This document shows positions 24,979-32,830 of a DNA stretch of 32,830 bases, piece after piece (position 1 is the first letter of the stretch; each line of letters opens with the position of its first letter). The notes below the pieces were generated by a model. The model did no database searches. It saw only the letters and a list, made by a program, of their open reading frames with translations, and was not told where the DNA came from. The translations under genes and the position numbers were made by a program. Source of the DNA: Pseudogemmobacter humi (lineage in GTDB: Bacteria > Pseudomonadota > Alphaproteobacteria > Rhodobacterales > Rhodobacteraceae); contig NZ_UXAW01000046.1 in the NCBI RefSeq assembly GCF_900609055.1, positions 1-32,830 of the forward strand, written 5' to 3'.

Positions 24979-25017
24979 ATATTTCCTCATGCTATGGTGA
25001 AATATGGTCTTTTGACA
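24979..25017. promoter_or_regulatory. LysR operator candidate and -35 element of the creatinase promoter
   Basis: A perfect inverted repeat, ATATTTC (24979-24985) and GAAATAT (24999-25005) with a 13-nt spacer, lies between the LysR and creatinase genes. TTGACA (25012-25017) follows immediately, as in class-type LysR promoters where the regulator binds just upstream of -35. The -10 is poor (around 25036-25041), consistent with need for an activator. The repeat also overlaps the leader of the lysR gene itself, allowing autoregulation. Confidence 0.5.
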
Positions 25018-25087
25018 AGAGACCCCGCTCCCGCCTTTGTGATGGTCGAAGGGCCGCCCCGGCCCGGCGACTGGCAGGAGGATGGAC

Positions 25088-26311
25088 ATGCGGCGCGAAC
25101 GGCTTCAGAACTTTGTGGAAAACGGCAGCAAGGCGGTGCCGACCTTCTCGGATGCCGAGATGAAGCGCCGGCTGGACGCCATCCGCGCCCATATGGCAAA
25201 GGAAAGCGTCGATGCCGCGCTGTTCACCAGCTACCATTGCGTGAACTACTATTCCGACTTCCTCTACTGCCAGTTCGGCCGCCGCTACGGGCTTTTGGTG
25301 GACCAGGACAACTCCACCTCGATCAGCGCGGGGATCGACGGCGGCCAGCCCTGGCGGCGCACCTTCGGGGGAAAGAACGTCACCTATACCGACTGGCAGA
25401 AGGACAATTATTTTCATGCCATCCGCGGGCTGACCAAAGGCGTCAGACGGCTGGGGATCGAGTTCGACCACATCACGCTGGACACGCTGGCGCTGCTGAA
25501 GGCCGAGTTCCCCGACATGGAATTCGTCGATATCGCCGGGGCCTCGATGCGGCTCAGGATGATCAAATCCGCGGAAGAGATCGCCCATATCACGCAGATG
25601 ACCCGCATCGCCGATATCGGCGGCGCGGCCTGCGTCGAGGCGATGGCGGTGGGCGTGCCCGAGCATGAGGTGGCGCTGCATTCCACCGCGACGATGATCC
25701 GCGAGATCGCGAAGGTCTGGCCGCAGGGCGAGCTGCTGGACACCTGGACCTGGTTCCAGTCGGGCATCAACACCGATGGCGCGCATAATCCCGTCACCAG
25801 CCGCCGGATCGAACGGGGCGACATCCTGTCCCTGAACTGTTTCCCGATGGTCGCGGGCTATTACGTCGCGCTGGAACGCACCCTCTTCGCCGAAGAGGCG
25901 ACGGACGAGCATATCCGGCTCTGGAACATCAACTGCGCCGTGCACGACCGCGGCAAGGAGCTGCTGGTCCCGGGCGCGAAATGCAGCGAGATCGCGAAGG
26001 AACTCAACGAGATGTATGCGGCCCACGATCTGCTGCAATACCGCAGCTTCGGCTATGGCCACAGCTTCGGCGTGCTCTGCCATTACTACGGCCGCGAGGC
26101 CGGGCTGGAGCTGCGCGAGGACTGCGACACCGTGCTGGAGCCGGGCATGGTGGTCTCGATGGAGCCGATGATCACCATCCCCGAGGGCCGGCCCGGCGCC
26201 GGGGGCTACCGCGAGCACGACATCCTGGTGATCACCGACGGGAACAACAAGGGCAACACCAATATCACCGGCTTCGCCTATGGCCCGGATCATCTGATCA
26301 TCCGCAAGTGA
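25088..26311 (+). CDS. Creatinase (creatine amidinohydrolase), 407 aa
   Basis: The protein closely follows Pseudomonas creatinase (EC 3.5.3.3, creatine to sarcosine and urea; pita-bread fold). Matches include FTSYHCVNYYSDFLYCQFGR, ISAGIDGGQPWRRTFG, WTWFQSGINTDGAHNPVT and LSLNCFPMVAGYYVALERT. The catalytic His233, Glu263 and Glu359 correspond to His232, Glu262 and Glu358; the GREAGLELRED segment is also kept. Of two ATGs (25082 and 25088), 25088 is chosen because AGGAGG (25076-25081) is 6 bases before it. It is divergent from a LysR gene and followed by a complete ABC importer, so the locus likely takes up and hydrolyses creatine. Confidence 0.93.
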   Translation: MRRERLQNFVENGSKAVPTFSDAEMKRRLDAIRAHMAKESVDAALFTSYHCVNYYSDFLYCQFGRRYGLLVDQDNSTSISAGIDGGQPWRRTFGGKNVTYTDWQKDNYFHAIRGLTKGVRRLGIEFDHITLDTLALLKAEFPDMEFVDIAGASMRLRMIKSAEEIAHITQMTRIADIGGAACVEAMAVGVPEHEVALHSTATMIREIAKVWPQGELLDTWTWFQSGINTDGAHNPVTSRRIERGDILSLNCFPMVAGYYVALERTLFAEEATDEHIRLWNINCAVHDRGKELLVPGAKCSEIAKELNEMYAAHDLLQYRSFGYGHSFGVLCHYYGREAGLELREDCDTVLEPGMVVSMEPMITIPEGRPGAGGYREHDILVITDGNNKGNTNITGFAYGPDHLIIRK

Positions 26312-26319
26312 ACGACGGC

Positions 26320-26343
26320 GCGCGCGGGGCAAACCCTGCGCGC
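26320..26343 (+). terminator. GC-rich hairpin after creatinase
   Basis: GCGCGCGGGG (26320-26329) pairs with CCCTGCGCGC (26334-26343), with one G-U pair and a CAAA loop, 8 bases past the stop. No T-run follows, so it may stabilise the message or lower read-through into the importer genes rather than end transcription. Confidence 0.4.
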
Positions 26344-26428
26344 CCGCATTCAGGCGGCCGCCAAGAGCCGCGCCACGGCCCGCCCGCGCATCCCGCGCGA
26401 GGCCGGGCTTTCCACAAGGGAGAAAACC

Positions 26429-27472
26429 ATGAACCATGCATTCACCCGCCCCGCGCTGACGGCTCTGGGTCTTCTGGCGCTTGGCACGCCCGCCCTGGCC
26501 GAGGGCTCGGTCTCGGTCATGAGCTTCGGCGGCGCCTATCAGGAGGCGCAGCGCCGCGCGGTGTTCGAAAGCTACACCGCCGCCACCGGCATCCGGGTCG
26601 AGGAACAGGAATACGGCGGCGAGATCGCCAGGATCGCCGCGATGATCTCCTCCGGCAACACCACGGTGGATGTGGTGGATGTCGATGCGCCGACGCTGCT
26701 CCAGGGTTGCGACGACGGGATCTTCGAGCGGATCGACTGGGCGCAGATCGGCGATCAGAGCGACTGGCTCGACGGCACCACCTCGGAATGCGGGGTCGGC
26801 ACCATCGTCTATTCCACCGCGCTGGCCTGGGATGGCGCGAAGCTGGCCGATGGCCCGGCGGTGATCGCCGATCTGTTCGACACCGCGAAATTCCCCGGCA
26901 AGCGCGGTCTGTGGAAGAATCCGGCGACCAATCTGGAATTCGCGCTGCTTGCCGATGGCGTGCCCGCGGATCAGGTCTATGAGGTGCTCTCCACGCCCGA
27001 GGGGGTGGACCGCGCCTTCGCGAAGCTCGACACGATCAAATCCAGCGCAGTCTGGTGGGAGGCGGGCGCGCAGGCGCCGCAGCTCCTGGCCTCGGGCGAG
27101 GTGGTGATGACCACGGCCTGGAACGGCCGCATCTACAATGCCAACAAGGAAGGCCAGGACTTCCGCATCGTCTGGGACAACCAGATCCTCGATTCCAACT
27201 ATTGGGCGATCCCGAAGGGGGCGAAGGATCTGGCCGCTTCGATGGCGTTCATCGAATATGCGGTCGGGCCCGAGGTGCTGGCGGCGACGACGAAATACAT
27301 CCCCTACGGCCCGGTCCGCGTCTCGGCGGCGGAATATGTCACGCCCGAGGATGCCGCGAACCTGCCGACCAGCCCGCAGAACATGACCGTCGCCCTGACG
27401 CTGGACAACGCTTTCTGGGCCGACAACGGCGATGAGATCCGCAAACGCTTCACCACCTGGCTGGCGCAGTAA
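26429..27472 (+). CDS. PotD-type periplasmic solute-binding protein, 347 aa
   Basis: The start at 26429 is preceded by AAGGGAG (26417-26423). A signal peptide (LTALGLLALGTPALA, cleavage before EGSV) precedes a type 2 binding-protein fold of the SBP_bac_8 polyamine-like family: VMSFGGAYQEAQRRAVFESY, VDVVDVDAPTLLQGC, MTTAWNGRIYNANKEG and SNYWAIPKGAKD. It supplies substrate to the permease/ATPase genes that follow. Its position after creatinase makes creatine or another guanidino compound the best guess, instead of the polyamines used by E. coli PotD. The specificity cannot be read from the sequence. Confidence 0.9.
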   Translation: MNHAFTRPALTALGLLALGTPALAEGSVSVMSFGGAYQEAQRRAVFESYTAATGIRVEEQEYGGEIARIAAMISSGNTTVDVVDVDAPTLLQGCDDGIFERIDWAQIGDQSDWLDGTTSECGVGTIVYSTALAWDGAKLADGPAVIADLFDTAKFPGKRGLWKNPATNLEFALLADGVPADQVYEVLSTPEGVDRAFAKLDTIKSSAVWWEAGAQAPQLLASGEVVMTTAWNGRIYNANKEGQDFRIVWDNQILDSNYWAIPKGAKDLAASMAFIEYAVGPEVLAATTKYIPYGPVRVSAAEYVTPEDAANLPTSPQNMTVALTLDNAFWADNGDEIRKRFTTWLAQ

Positions 27473-27494
27473 GACGATGAGAGAGGAGCGCATC

Positions 27495-28598
27495 ATGACC
27501 GGCGAGCATATTCCCGGCCCCGGCGGGCCAGATGCGCTCGTCCGCTTCGAGCAGGTGAAGAAATCCTACGACGGCCTTCAGTATGTGGTGAAAGACCTCA
27601 ATCTGGATGTCGCGCGGGGCGAGTTCCTCACCATGCTCGGGCCTTCGGGCTCGGGCAAGACCACCACGCTGATGATGCTGGGCGGCTTCGAGCGCCCGAC
27701 GCTGGGGCGCATAATGCTGGACGGGAAGCCAGTGGAAAGGCTGCCGCCCGAGAAGCGAAACATCGGCTTCGTGTTCCAGAACTACGCGCTTTTCCCGCAT
27801 ATGACGGTGGCCGAGAACGTCGCCTTCCCCTTGCGCTATCGCGGTATCCGCGGCCAGGCGGCGGCGGCGAAGATGGCGCAGGCTTTGGGGCGGGTGGGCC
27901 TCGACGCCATGGGCGAGCGGCGGCCCGCGCAGCTTTCGGGCGGCCAGCAGCAGCGGGTGGCGCTGGCGCGCGCGCTGGTGTTCGAGCCCTCGCTCGTGCT
28001 GATGGACGAGCCGCTCGGCGCGCTGGACAAGCAGTTGCGCGAGCGGATGCAGGTCGAGATCAAACATCTGCAAACCTCGCTCGGGATCACCATGGTCTAT
28101 GTGACCCACGACCAGTCCGAGGCGCTGACGATGAGCGACCGGATCGCGGTGTTCCACGACGGGCGGATCCAGCAGCTTGCCGATCCGCAGACCCTCTACA
28201 ACGCGCCCGCGAACCGTTTCGTCGCCGGGTTCATCGGCGAGAACAACACGATGCGGTGCAGCCCGGCGGGGCAGGAGGGCGGGTTCACGGTGGTGCGGAT
28301 GGCCGACGGCACGGCGATGCGCGCCCCGGGTTCCGCCGGGCCGGGCGAGCTGTCGCTGTCGGTCCGGCCCGAGAACATCATGCTGGCGGAAGAGACCCTG
28401 CCGCCCGGCGCCAATCTGTTCTCGGGCATCGCGACCGATGTGTTCTTCCTCGGCGATCATATGCGGCTGTCGGTTTCGGCCTTCGGCGGCGAGACCGTCA
28501 CCGCGCGCATCCCCGTGGCCGCCGCCCGCAGTTTCCACCCCGGGGAAACCGTGCATCTGGCCTGCAAACCCGCCGATTGCCGGCTGCTGGAGGGCTGA
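27495..28598 (+). CDS. PotA-type ABC transporter ATPase, 367 aa
   Basis: Walker A (GPSGSGKTT, residues 49-57), Q-loop (FVFQNYALFPHMTV), signature LSGGQQQRVALARAL and Walker B LVLMDEP followed by GALD are all intact, as is the switch His in VTHDQSEAL. A C-terminal TOBE domain (~285-365) completes the polyamine/Fe-type ATPase. ATG 27495, with GAGAGGAG upstream, is chosen over upstream in-frame ATGs (27432, 27477); the former lies within the previous gene. It powers the importer; the gene is 22 bp after the binding protein and 3 bp before the first permease. Confidence 0.93.
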   Translation: MTGEHIPGPGGPDALVRFEQVKKSYDGLQYVVKDLNLDVARGEFLTMLGPSGSGKTTTLMMLGGFERPTLGRIMLDGKPVERLPPEKRNIGFVFQNYALFPHMTVAENVAFPLRYRGIRGQAAAAKMAQALGRVGLDAMGERRPAQLSGGQQQRVALARALVFEPSLVLMDEPLGALDKQLRERMQVEIKHLQTSLGITMVYVTHDQSEALTMSDRIAVFHDGRIQQLADPQTLYNAPANRFVAGFIGENNTMRCSPAGQEGGFTVVRMADGTAMRAPGSAGPGELSLSVRPENIMLAEETLPPGANLFSGIATDVFFLGDHMRLSVSAFGGETVTARIPVAAARSFHPGETVHLACKPADCRLLEG

Positions 28599-28601
28599 GA
28601 G

Positions 28602-29849
28602 ATGACCGCAACCCCCGGGATCTCCCCCGACATCGGGCGTATCCGCACCTTCGTCGCGGTGCGCCGCGCCGCCCGCCCGGCCCGCCGCGCGGCCTTTTCG
28701 CTGGCGCTGCCGCTGGTGGGTTTCCTGCTGGCGGCCTTCGTGGCGCCGATCCTTTATCTGCTGGTCACCGCGGTCGACAACCCCGAGACCCGGAGCGTGC
28801 TGCCGCAGACCCTGACGGCGCTGGAGGGCTGGGACGGAAGCTCCACCCCCGAAGAGCCGGTCTTCGCCGCGCTCGCCGCCGATCTGAGGGCGGCGCAGGA
28901 AAGCAGCACCGCCGCGCTGGTGGGCAAAAGGCTGAACTATGAGATCGCCGGGATGCGCAGCAAGGTTCTGGCCGCCGCCCGGATGGTCGCCGCGATGGAG
29001 GCGGGGCCCTACAGGGACACCTTCCTTGAAAAGGACGGCCTCTGGGCCGCGCCGGAAACCTGGTCGGTGATCCGGCGCAACGGGGCGGAACTGACACCCT
29101 TTTACCTGCTGGCCGCCGTCGATCTGAAGCAATCCGCCACCGGCGGGCTGGAAAGTGTGGCGCCGGATCAGGCGATCTTCCTCGCGGTGCTGGGGCGCAC
29201 CCTGCTGGTGGCCGGGATGGTGACCGCCTTCACCCTGATCCTCGGCTATCCGGTGGCCTGGGTGCTGACCATCGCGCCGAAAGGGGTGGCCGCGGTGATG
29301 CTGCTGATGGTGCTGTTGCCGCTCTGGACCTCGCTTTTGGTGCGCACCACGGCCTGGGTGGTGCTGTTGCAATCCGACGGGGTGATCAATGCGATCCTGA
29401 TGGGGCTGCATCTGACCTCCGAGAAGGTGCAGCTGATCTTCACCCGCATCGGCACCGTCACCGCGATGACGCATATTCAGCTGCCGTTCACCATCCTGCC
29501 GATCTGGTCGGTGATGCGCTCGATCCCCGCGACGCAGCTGCGCGCCGCCCGCTCGCTGGGCGCCGGGCCGGTCTCGGCCTTCTGGCGGATCTATGCGCCG
29601 CAGACCCTGCCCGGCGTGGTGGCGGGCTGCCTGATGACCTTCATCCTGTCGCTGGGCTACTACATCACCCCGGCGCTGGTCGGCGGCCCGCAGGACCAGA
29701 TGGTCTCGAACTTCATCTCGACCTACATCAACCGCGATCTGAACTGGGGCCTCGCCGCCGCGCTCGGCGTGGTGCTGCTGGTGGTGACGATGGCGATCTA
29801 TGGCCTGTTCCTGCGCCTCGTCGGCGCCGACAAGATCAGACTGGGGTGA
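28602..29849 (+). CDS. PotB-type ABC permease with long N-terminal insert, 415 aa
   Basis: The C-terminal ~225 residues are a standard BPD_transp_1 permease: helices from AVLGRTLLVAGMVTAFTLIL onward and an EAA loop (LRAARSLGAGPVSAFWRIYA, followed by PQTLPG). A first helix is at ~33-55 (ALPLVGFLLAAFVAPILYLL). Between it and the second helix lie ~130 hydrophilic residues (about 58-185), probably periplasmic, making the protein much longer than E. coli PotB (~275 aa). Similar extended PotB proteins are known to occur in alphaproteobacteria. It overlaps or abuts the next permease gene. Confidence 0.9.
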   Translation: MTATPGISPDIGRIRTFVAVRRAARPARRAAFSLALPLVGFLLAAFVAPILYLLVTAVDNPETRSVLPQTLTALEGWDGSSTPEEPVFAALAADLRAAQESSTAALVGKRLNYEIAGMRSKVLAAARMVAAMEAGPYRDTFLEKDGLWAAPETWSVIRRNGAELTPFYLLAAVDLKQSATGGLESVAPDQAIFLAVLGRTLLVAGMVTAFTLILGYPVAWVLTIAPKGVAAVMLLMVLLPLWTSLLVRTTAWVVLLQSDGVINAILMGLHLTSEKVQLIFTRIGTVTAMTHIQLPFTILPIWSVMRSIPATQLRAARSLGAGPVSAFWRIYAPQTLPGVVAGCLMTFILSLGYYITPALVGGPQDQMVSNFISTYINRDLNWGLAAALGVVLLVVTMAIYGLFLRLVGADKIRLG

Positions 29850-29854
29850 CGGAT

Positions 29855-30661
29855 ATGTGGCTTCCTTCCTATGCAACCCCCGCCGAGCGGCTGATGCGCG
29901 TGCTGGTGGTGGCTTTCGCGGCGGCGATCCTTCTGTTCCTGATCGCGCCGATCTTCATCATCGTGCCGCTCTCGTTCTCGCAGGATCCGTTCTTCACCCT
30001 GCCGGTGCGGGAATATTCTCTGCGCTGGTATGAGGATCTGTTCGGCAACCCGCGCTGGCTCGACGCGATGCTCAATTCGGCGCTGGCGGCGGTGCTGACC
30101 ACGATCCTCGCCACCACTCTGGGCACGCTGGCCGCGCTTGGCATCGCGCGGCCGGATTTCCCGGCGCGGCGCGTGGTGATGGCGCTTCTGATCTCGCCGA
30201 TGATCGTGCCGGTGGTGATCGTCGCGGTCGGCAGCTATCTGTTCTTCGGCCAGTTCGGCCTGACCAACACCCGCGCCGGGCTGGTGCTGGCCCATACCGC
30301 GCTGGCGACGCCCTTCGTGGTGATCACCGTCACCGCGACGCTGTCGACCTATGACACCAATCTGACCCGGGCGGCGCACAGCCTTGGCGCCTCGGGCGCC
30401 TCGGCCTTCTTCCGCGTCACGCTGCCGATGATCCTGCCCGGGGTGATCTCGGGCGCGATCTTCGCCTTCGCGACCTCGTTCGACGAGGTGGTGGTGGCGC
30501 TGTTCCTGACCGCGGCCGAGCAGCGCACCCTGCCGGTGCAGATGTTTTCCGGCATCCGCGACCAGATCAACCCGACGATCATGGCCGCCGCGACAATGCT
30601 GCTGGCGCTGTCGGTCTGCCTTTTCGCCGCGCTGGCGCTGTTGACCCGCAAGCGCGGCTGA
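29855..30661 (+). CDS. PotC-type ABC permease, 268 aa
   Basis: Six predicted helices (VLVVAFAAAILLFLIAPIFI, ALLISPMIVPVVIVAVGSYL, TMLLALSVCLFAALALL) and the EAA loop (TRAAHSLGASGASAFFRVTL, then PMILPG) identify the second permease of the importer. Two starts are possible: GTG 29846, overlapping the previous stop, and ATG 29855, which has a GGGGTGA ribosome-like sequence 5 bases before it and is preferred. Length is normal. It is the last gene of the operon; a hairpin follows. Confidence 0.9.
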   Translation: MWLPSYATPAERLMRVLVVAFAAAILLFLIAPIFIIVPLSFSQDPFFTLPVREYSLRWYEDLFGNPRWLDAMLNSALAAVLTTILATTLGTLAALGIARPDFPARRVVMALLISPMIVPVVIVAVGSYLFFGQFGLTNTRAGLVLAHTALATPFVVITVTATLSTYDTNLTRAAHSLGASGASAFFRVTLPMILPGVISGAIFAFATSFDEVVVALFLTAAEQRTLPVQMFSGIRDQINPTIMAAATMLLALSVCLFAALALLTRKRG

Positions 30662-30677
30662 TGCGCGGGGCGGGGCA

Positions 30678-30705
30678 GGCGGCGGTCGCGGATCGGACCG
30701 CCGCC
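30678..30705. terminator. Convergent (bidirectional) terminator hairpin
   Basis: GGCGGCGGTC (30678-30687) pairs exactly with GACCGCCGCC (30696-30705) across an 8-nt loop. It lies between the end of the permease gene (30661) and the end of the minus-strand APC permease (30714). No T-run is present on either side. Confidence 0.5.
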
Positions 30706-30713
30706 CGGGGGGC

Positions 30714-32387
30714 CTAGTCCAGCGTGAAGAACCAGTTGGCCAGCAGCACCACACCCAGCCCGCCAAGCAGCGCCACATAGGGCAGGACGCCCGCGCGCCT
30801 CGGCCCCTGGCTGTCGGCATCCTCGGACGGGAAGCGCCCGCCGTCCTGGATGTAATGGCGATACCAGAAGATCGGCAGGATCAGCAGCGCGGTTCCCAGA
30901 CCCGCCCACAGGGCCATGGGATGCCAGATCTTCGCCCCGGCGCCCACGAACATGGCGTTGACGAAGGAAAGCACGGTTCCCGCCGCCAGGATCAGCGTCG
31001 GCGCGCGATAGGGCCGCGGCCGGTCGGGCGAGTCGATGCGGTGGATCCAGCCCGCATTCAGGTTCAGGAAGTTGAAGGTCATGTAGCAGACATTGGAAAT
31101 CGCGAGCAGGAAGAAAAAGCTCGTCACATCCGCCACCGCCACCGCCAGCACGAACAGGTTGAAGACCAGATCGGTCCACATCGCATTGGTGGGGGCGCCG
31201 TGATGGTTCAGCCTGCCCAGAAAGCGCGGCAGCCAGCCGTCGATCGACCCCTGATAAAGCGTGCGCGAGGATCCCGCCATCGAGGTCATGATCGACAGCA
31301 GAACCGCGCAGACGATCATCAGGATCAGCGCATAAAGGATGATCGGCCCGCCTCCGACCATGAAGGCCAGCGCGCGGGCCACGCCCGAGCCGTCGGCGAT
31401 GTCGGGCCGGGTCACGCCCTCCAGCCCCAGCACCCCCTGGAAGGTGAAGGGCACCAGGATGAAAAGGGCAAGGCACAACAGGCCCGCCGAGAGGATGGCC
31501 CGCGAGGTGTCGCGCCCGGGGTTCACGAATTCGCGCGTGTAGCAGACCGCGGTCTCGAACCCGTAGGTGGACCAGCCCGCAAGGAACATCCCCGACAGGA
31601 CGATGGTCCAGCCGGTCAGATTCCATTCTCCGGTCGGCGGCACCATCGGCAGGTAGTTGGTCACATCCACCTTGCCCAGAAGGATCGGCACGAGGCCGAC
31701 GATGGCGAGCGGAATGATGACGGCGAGGCCGAGGTATTTCTGCACCCGCGCCGTGCGGTGGATGCCGTGATGCTGGATGGCGAAGACCAGCAGCATGAAG
31801 GCCGCGCCGATCCAGAAGGCTGCGTTCAGCGAGAAAGAGACCGGGCCGATCTGGCCGTGGAACAGCGTCCAGTCACGGATCGCCGGGGTCAGCGCGGCAA
31901 CCGCCCGGGCCATCTGCTCGTCCTGGCTCAGCCCGGCAAGCGAGGGGGCGTTGGCCGCGATCCAGGCCATGGCCTCGGACGATCCGGCGGGGGGCGCCGC
32001 GGCGAAGGTGTTCAGCACATAGGCCGCCGCGATCGAGGAGCCCAGCGACAGGACCGAAGTCCAGGCCACCCAGTTGCACCAGACCGACAGCGGCGCGACG
32101 ATCTTGCTGTAGCGGACCCAGGCCGAGGCGCCGTAGATCGAGGCGCCGCCGCTTTTGTTCGGAAACAGGCCGGCGATCTCGGCATAGGTGAACGACTGGA
32201 TGAACCCCATCGTCATCGAGATCGCCCAGATGAAGATCGCAAGCTGGCCGACCGTGCCGGCAAGGCCGCCGATCGAAAACAGCACGAAGGCGGGCGCGCC
32301 GCTTGCGATCCAGAAGGCGCCTTTCCACGTTAGGGATCTGCGCATCTCATGCCGGGTTGCTTCGGCTTCCTCATGTATTGCTACCAT
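30714..32387 (-). CDS. APC-family amino acid/amine permease, 557 aa
   Basis: About twelve hydrophobic helices in the APC superfamily pattern; early conserved features include FWIASGAPAFVLFSIGGLAG and FTYAEIAGLFPNKSGGASIY, a typical helix 1-2 signature, and later GMFLAGWSTYGFETAVCYTR. It should be a secondary transporter in the inner membrane for an amino acid or amine. The ATG at 32387 has AGGGAAAAG 4 bases before it. It is convergent with the creatine importer operon; a related substrate (creatine, sarcosine or a guanidino amine) is a guess from position. Nothing appears truncated. Confidence 0.88.
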   Translation of the reverse strand: MVAIHEEAEATRHEMRRSLTWKGAFWIASGAPAFVLFSIGGLAGTVGQLAIFIWAISMTMGFIQSFTYAEIAGLFPNKSGGASIYGASAWVRYSKIVAPLSVWCNWVAWTSVLSLGSSIAAAYVLNTFAAAPPAGSSEAMAWIAANAPSLAGLSQDEQMARAVAALTPAIRDWTLFHGQIGPVSFSLNAAFWIGAAFMLLVFAIQHHGIHRTARVQKYLGLAVIIPLAIVGLVPILLGKVDVTNYLPMVPPTGEWNLTGWTIVLSGMFLAGWSTYGFETAVCYTREFVNPGRDTSRAILSAGLLCLALFILVPFTFQGVLGLEGVTRPDIADGSGVARALAFMVGGGPIILYALILMIVCAVLLSIMTSMAGSSRTLYQGSIDGWLPRFLGRLNHHGAPTNAMWTDLVFNLFVLAVAVADVTSFFFLLAISNVCYMTFNFLNLNAGWIHRIDSPDRPRPYRAPTLILAAGTVLSFVNAMFVGAGAKIWHPMALWAGLGTALLILPIFWYRHYIQDGGRFPSEDADSQGPRRAGVLPYVALLGGLGVVLLANWFFTLD

Positions 32388-32546
32388 CGTCTTTTCCCTG
32401 TCGGTTTGTGTTTATTCGTCTGAGAGATCTGGTGGCGAGGAGCCCGGGCCAGGCCGGGCGCAATTCCGAAAAGTCGTTTTGCCGGATATGCACCTCCTTT
32501 TCGCGTCATTCCCTGAGCGAAGCTGACGGGTGATTTATGCGCCCGG

Positions 32547-32698
32547 TCAGGCGGAATTCAGGAATTGTTCCGCGGTCTGACTGGTGAAGGGATCGGCATG
32601 GCAATTCCCGGGCGGGGTGCCTTGCGCATGGACGAAATCCTGACAGGCCCGGACCAGAGCCGGGGGGCCGCAGGTATAGATCTTTGCAGCTCCGAAAG
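32547..32698 (-). pseudogene. C-terminal stub of a ferredoxin-NAD(P)H-type reductase, cut by an IS
   Basis: Read on the minus strand, 49 residues end at TGA (32547-32549). IYTCGPPALVRAC is the NAD(P)-binding CGPP motif, followed by HADPF, the C-terminal motif of FNR-like oxygenase reductases. The frame meets the terminal sequence of an insertion element at 32698/32699, so the N-terminal ~250-300 residues are not attached here. The missing part may lie beyond the element outside the window. The original enzyme was probably the reductase partner of an oxygenase. Confidence 0.65.
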
Positions 32699-32830
32699 GG
32701 CTCTGTTGCAGAAATGGGCTGACGGTTGGGGTTCCCCTATCCCCGGACAGACTTATCCCACGACCTCTGTAATGGGCGTGTCGAGCGCGGTGAAACCGTT
32801 CAGGACGGCAACACGAACCTGGACCTCCGC
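32699..32830 (-). mobile_element. End of an IS5-family-like insertion sequence (IS903-group style)
   Basis: A terminal sequence, GGCTCTGTTGCAGAAAT (32699-32715), resembles IS903-group inverted repeats (GGCTTTGTTGAATAAAT). It begins exactly where the reductase frame is interrupted. The C-terminus of a transposase lies 38 bp further in. The other end and the target-site duplication are outside the window. Family assignment is from memory. Confidence 0.6.
32753..32830 (-). CDS. Transposase C-terminus (partial, IS5-family-like)
   Basis: A minus-strand frame enters from the right edge and ends with TAA at 32753-32755. The visible 25 residues include VQVRVAVLNGFTALDTPITE, which resembles the C-terminal helix of IS5-family DDE transposases. 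The catalytic residues are outside the window. Its place 38 bp inside a terminal repeat fits an IS transposase end. Confidence 0.55.
   Translation of the reverse strand, partial: AEVQVRVAVLNGFTALDTPITEVVG

Noticed and set aside
24992-29876. Two minus-strand open frames of more than 800 codons over creatinase and the ABC importer
   Set aside because: They are exactly antisense to well-identified genes, and have biased His/Arg/Gln/Gly composition with no recognisable domain.
30855-32333. Plus-strand open frame of 492 codons over the APC permease
   Set aside because: Antisense to a twelve-helix permease; the translation is a hydrophilic Arg/His/Gln-rich string without domains.
1-32830. CRISPR arrays, tRNA, rRNA or a riboswitch
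   Set aside because: No regularly spaced repeats, no tRNA-like T-arm sequence in a cloverleaf context and no rRNA-like stretch were seen on reading through. A covariance-model search was not possible.

Overview
The window is GC-rich, densely coded DNA. Its gene content (FecIR/TonB iron genes with DUF3649-PepSY-DUF3325, creatinase, Pot-type ABC importers) suggests an alphaproteobacterium, probably of the Rhodobacterales/Paracoccus type. This is inferred from gene content and composition; no rRNA or other marker gene is present.

Region 1 (about 1-6080) is a four-gene, same-strand cassette behind a truncated ORF and a small hydrophobic ORF. It encodes a TPR-like/CHAT (caspase-like) protease with an intact His/Cys dyad, a protein joining an HTH-like N-terminus to a DUF4384-like beta domain, a membrane-anchored 500-aa protein and a secreted 203-aa Cys-containing protein. 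A 7-bp inverted repeat sits just before the HTH gene. I do not recognise this set as a named system; it is the best candidate here for something undescribed.

Region 2 (about 6080-9770) is decayed accessory DNA. It holds a minus-strand remnant of a DUF499-type ATPase (a family annotated as anti-phage associated), a multiply frameshifted secreted B-lectin gene, one intact small secreted protein, and 0.5 kb without a gene but with an 18-bp perfect palindrome.

Region 3 (9772-13650) has a ModE-type HTH/periplasmic-binding-like regulator divergent from an aldehyde dehydrogenase gene. That gene is followed by a formyl-THF hydrolase/formyltransferase closely resembling the N-terminal domain of 10-formyltetrahydrofolate dehydrogenase. 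The pair looks like a split version of that enzyme.

Region 4 (13780-24035) is an iron-acquisition locus. A scar joins the start of an HmuU-like permease to the end of an HmuV-like ATPase. An STN-containing TonB receptor, FecR and FecI follow on the minus strand. Divergent from them are a paralogous TonB receptor lacking the STN domain, a YncE-like beta-propeller, and DUF3649, PepSY-TM and DUF3325 membrane proteins.

Region 5 (24064-32390) is a probable creatine-use locus: a GcvA-like LysR regulator divergent from creatinase, a complete PotDABC-like importer downstream, and a convergent APC-family permease.

The right edge holds the C-terminal stub of a ferredoxin-NAD(P)H-type reductase, cut at 32698/32699 by the end of an IS5-family-like insertion sequence that runs out of the window.
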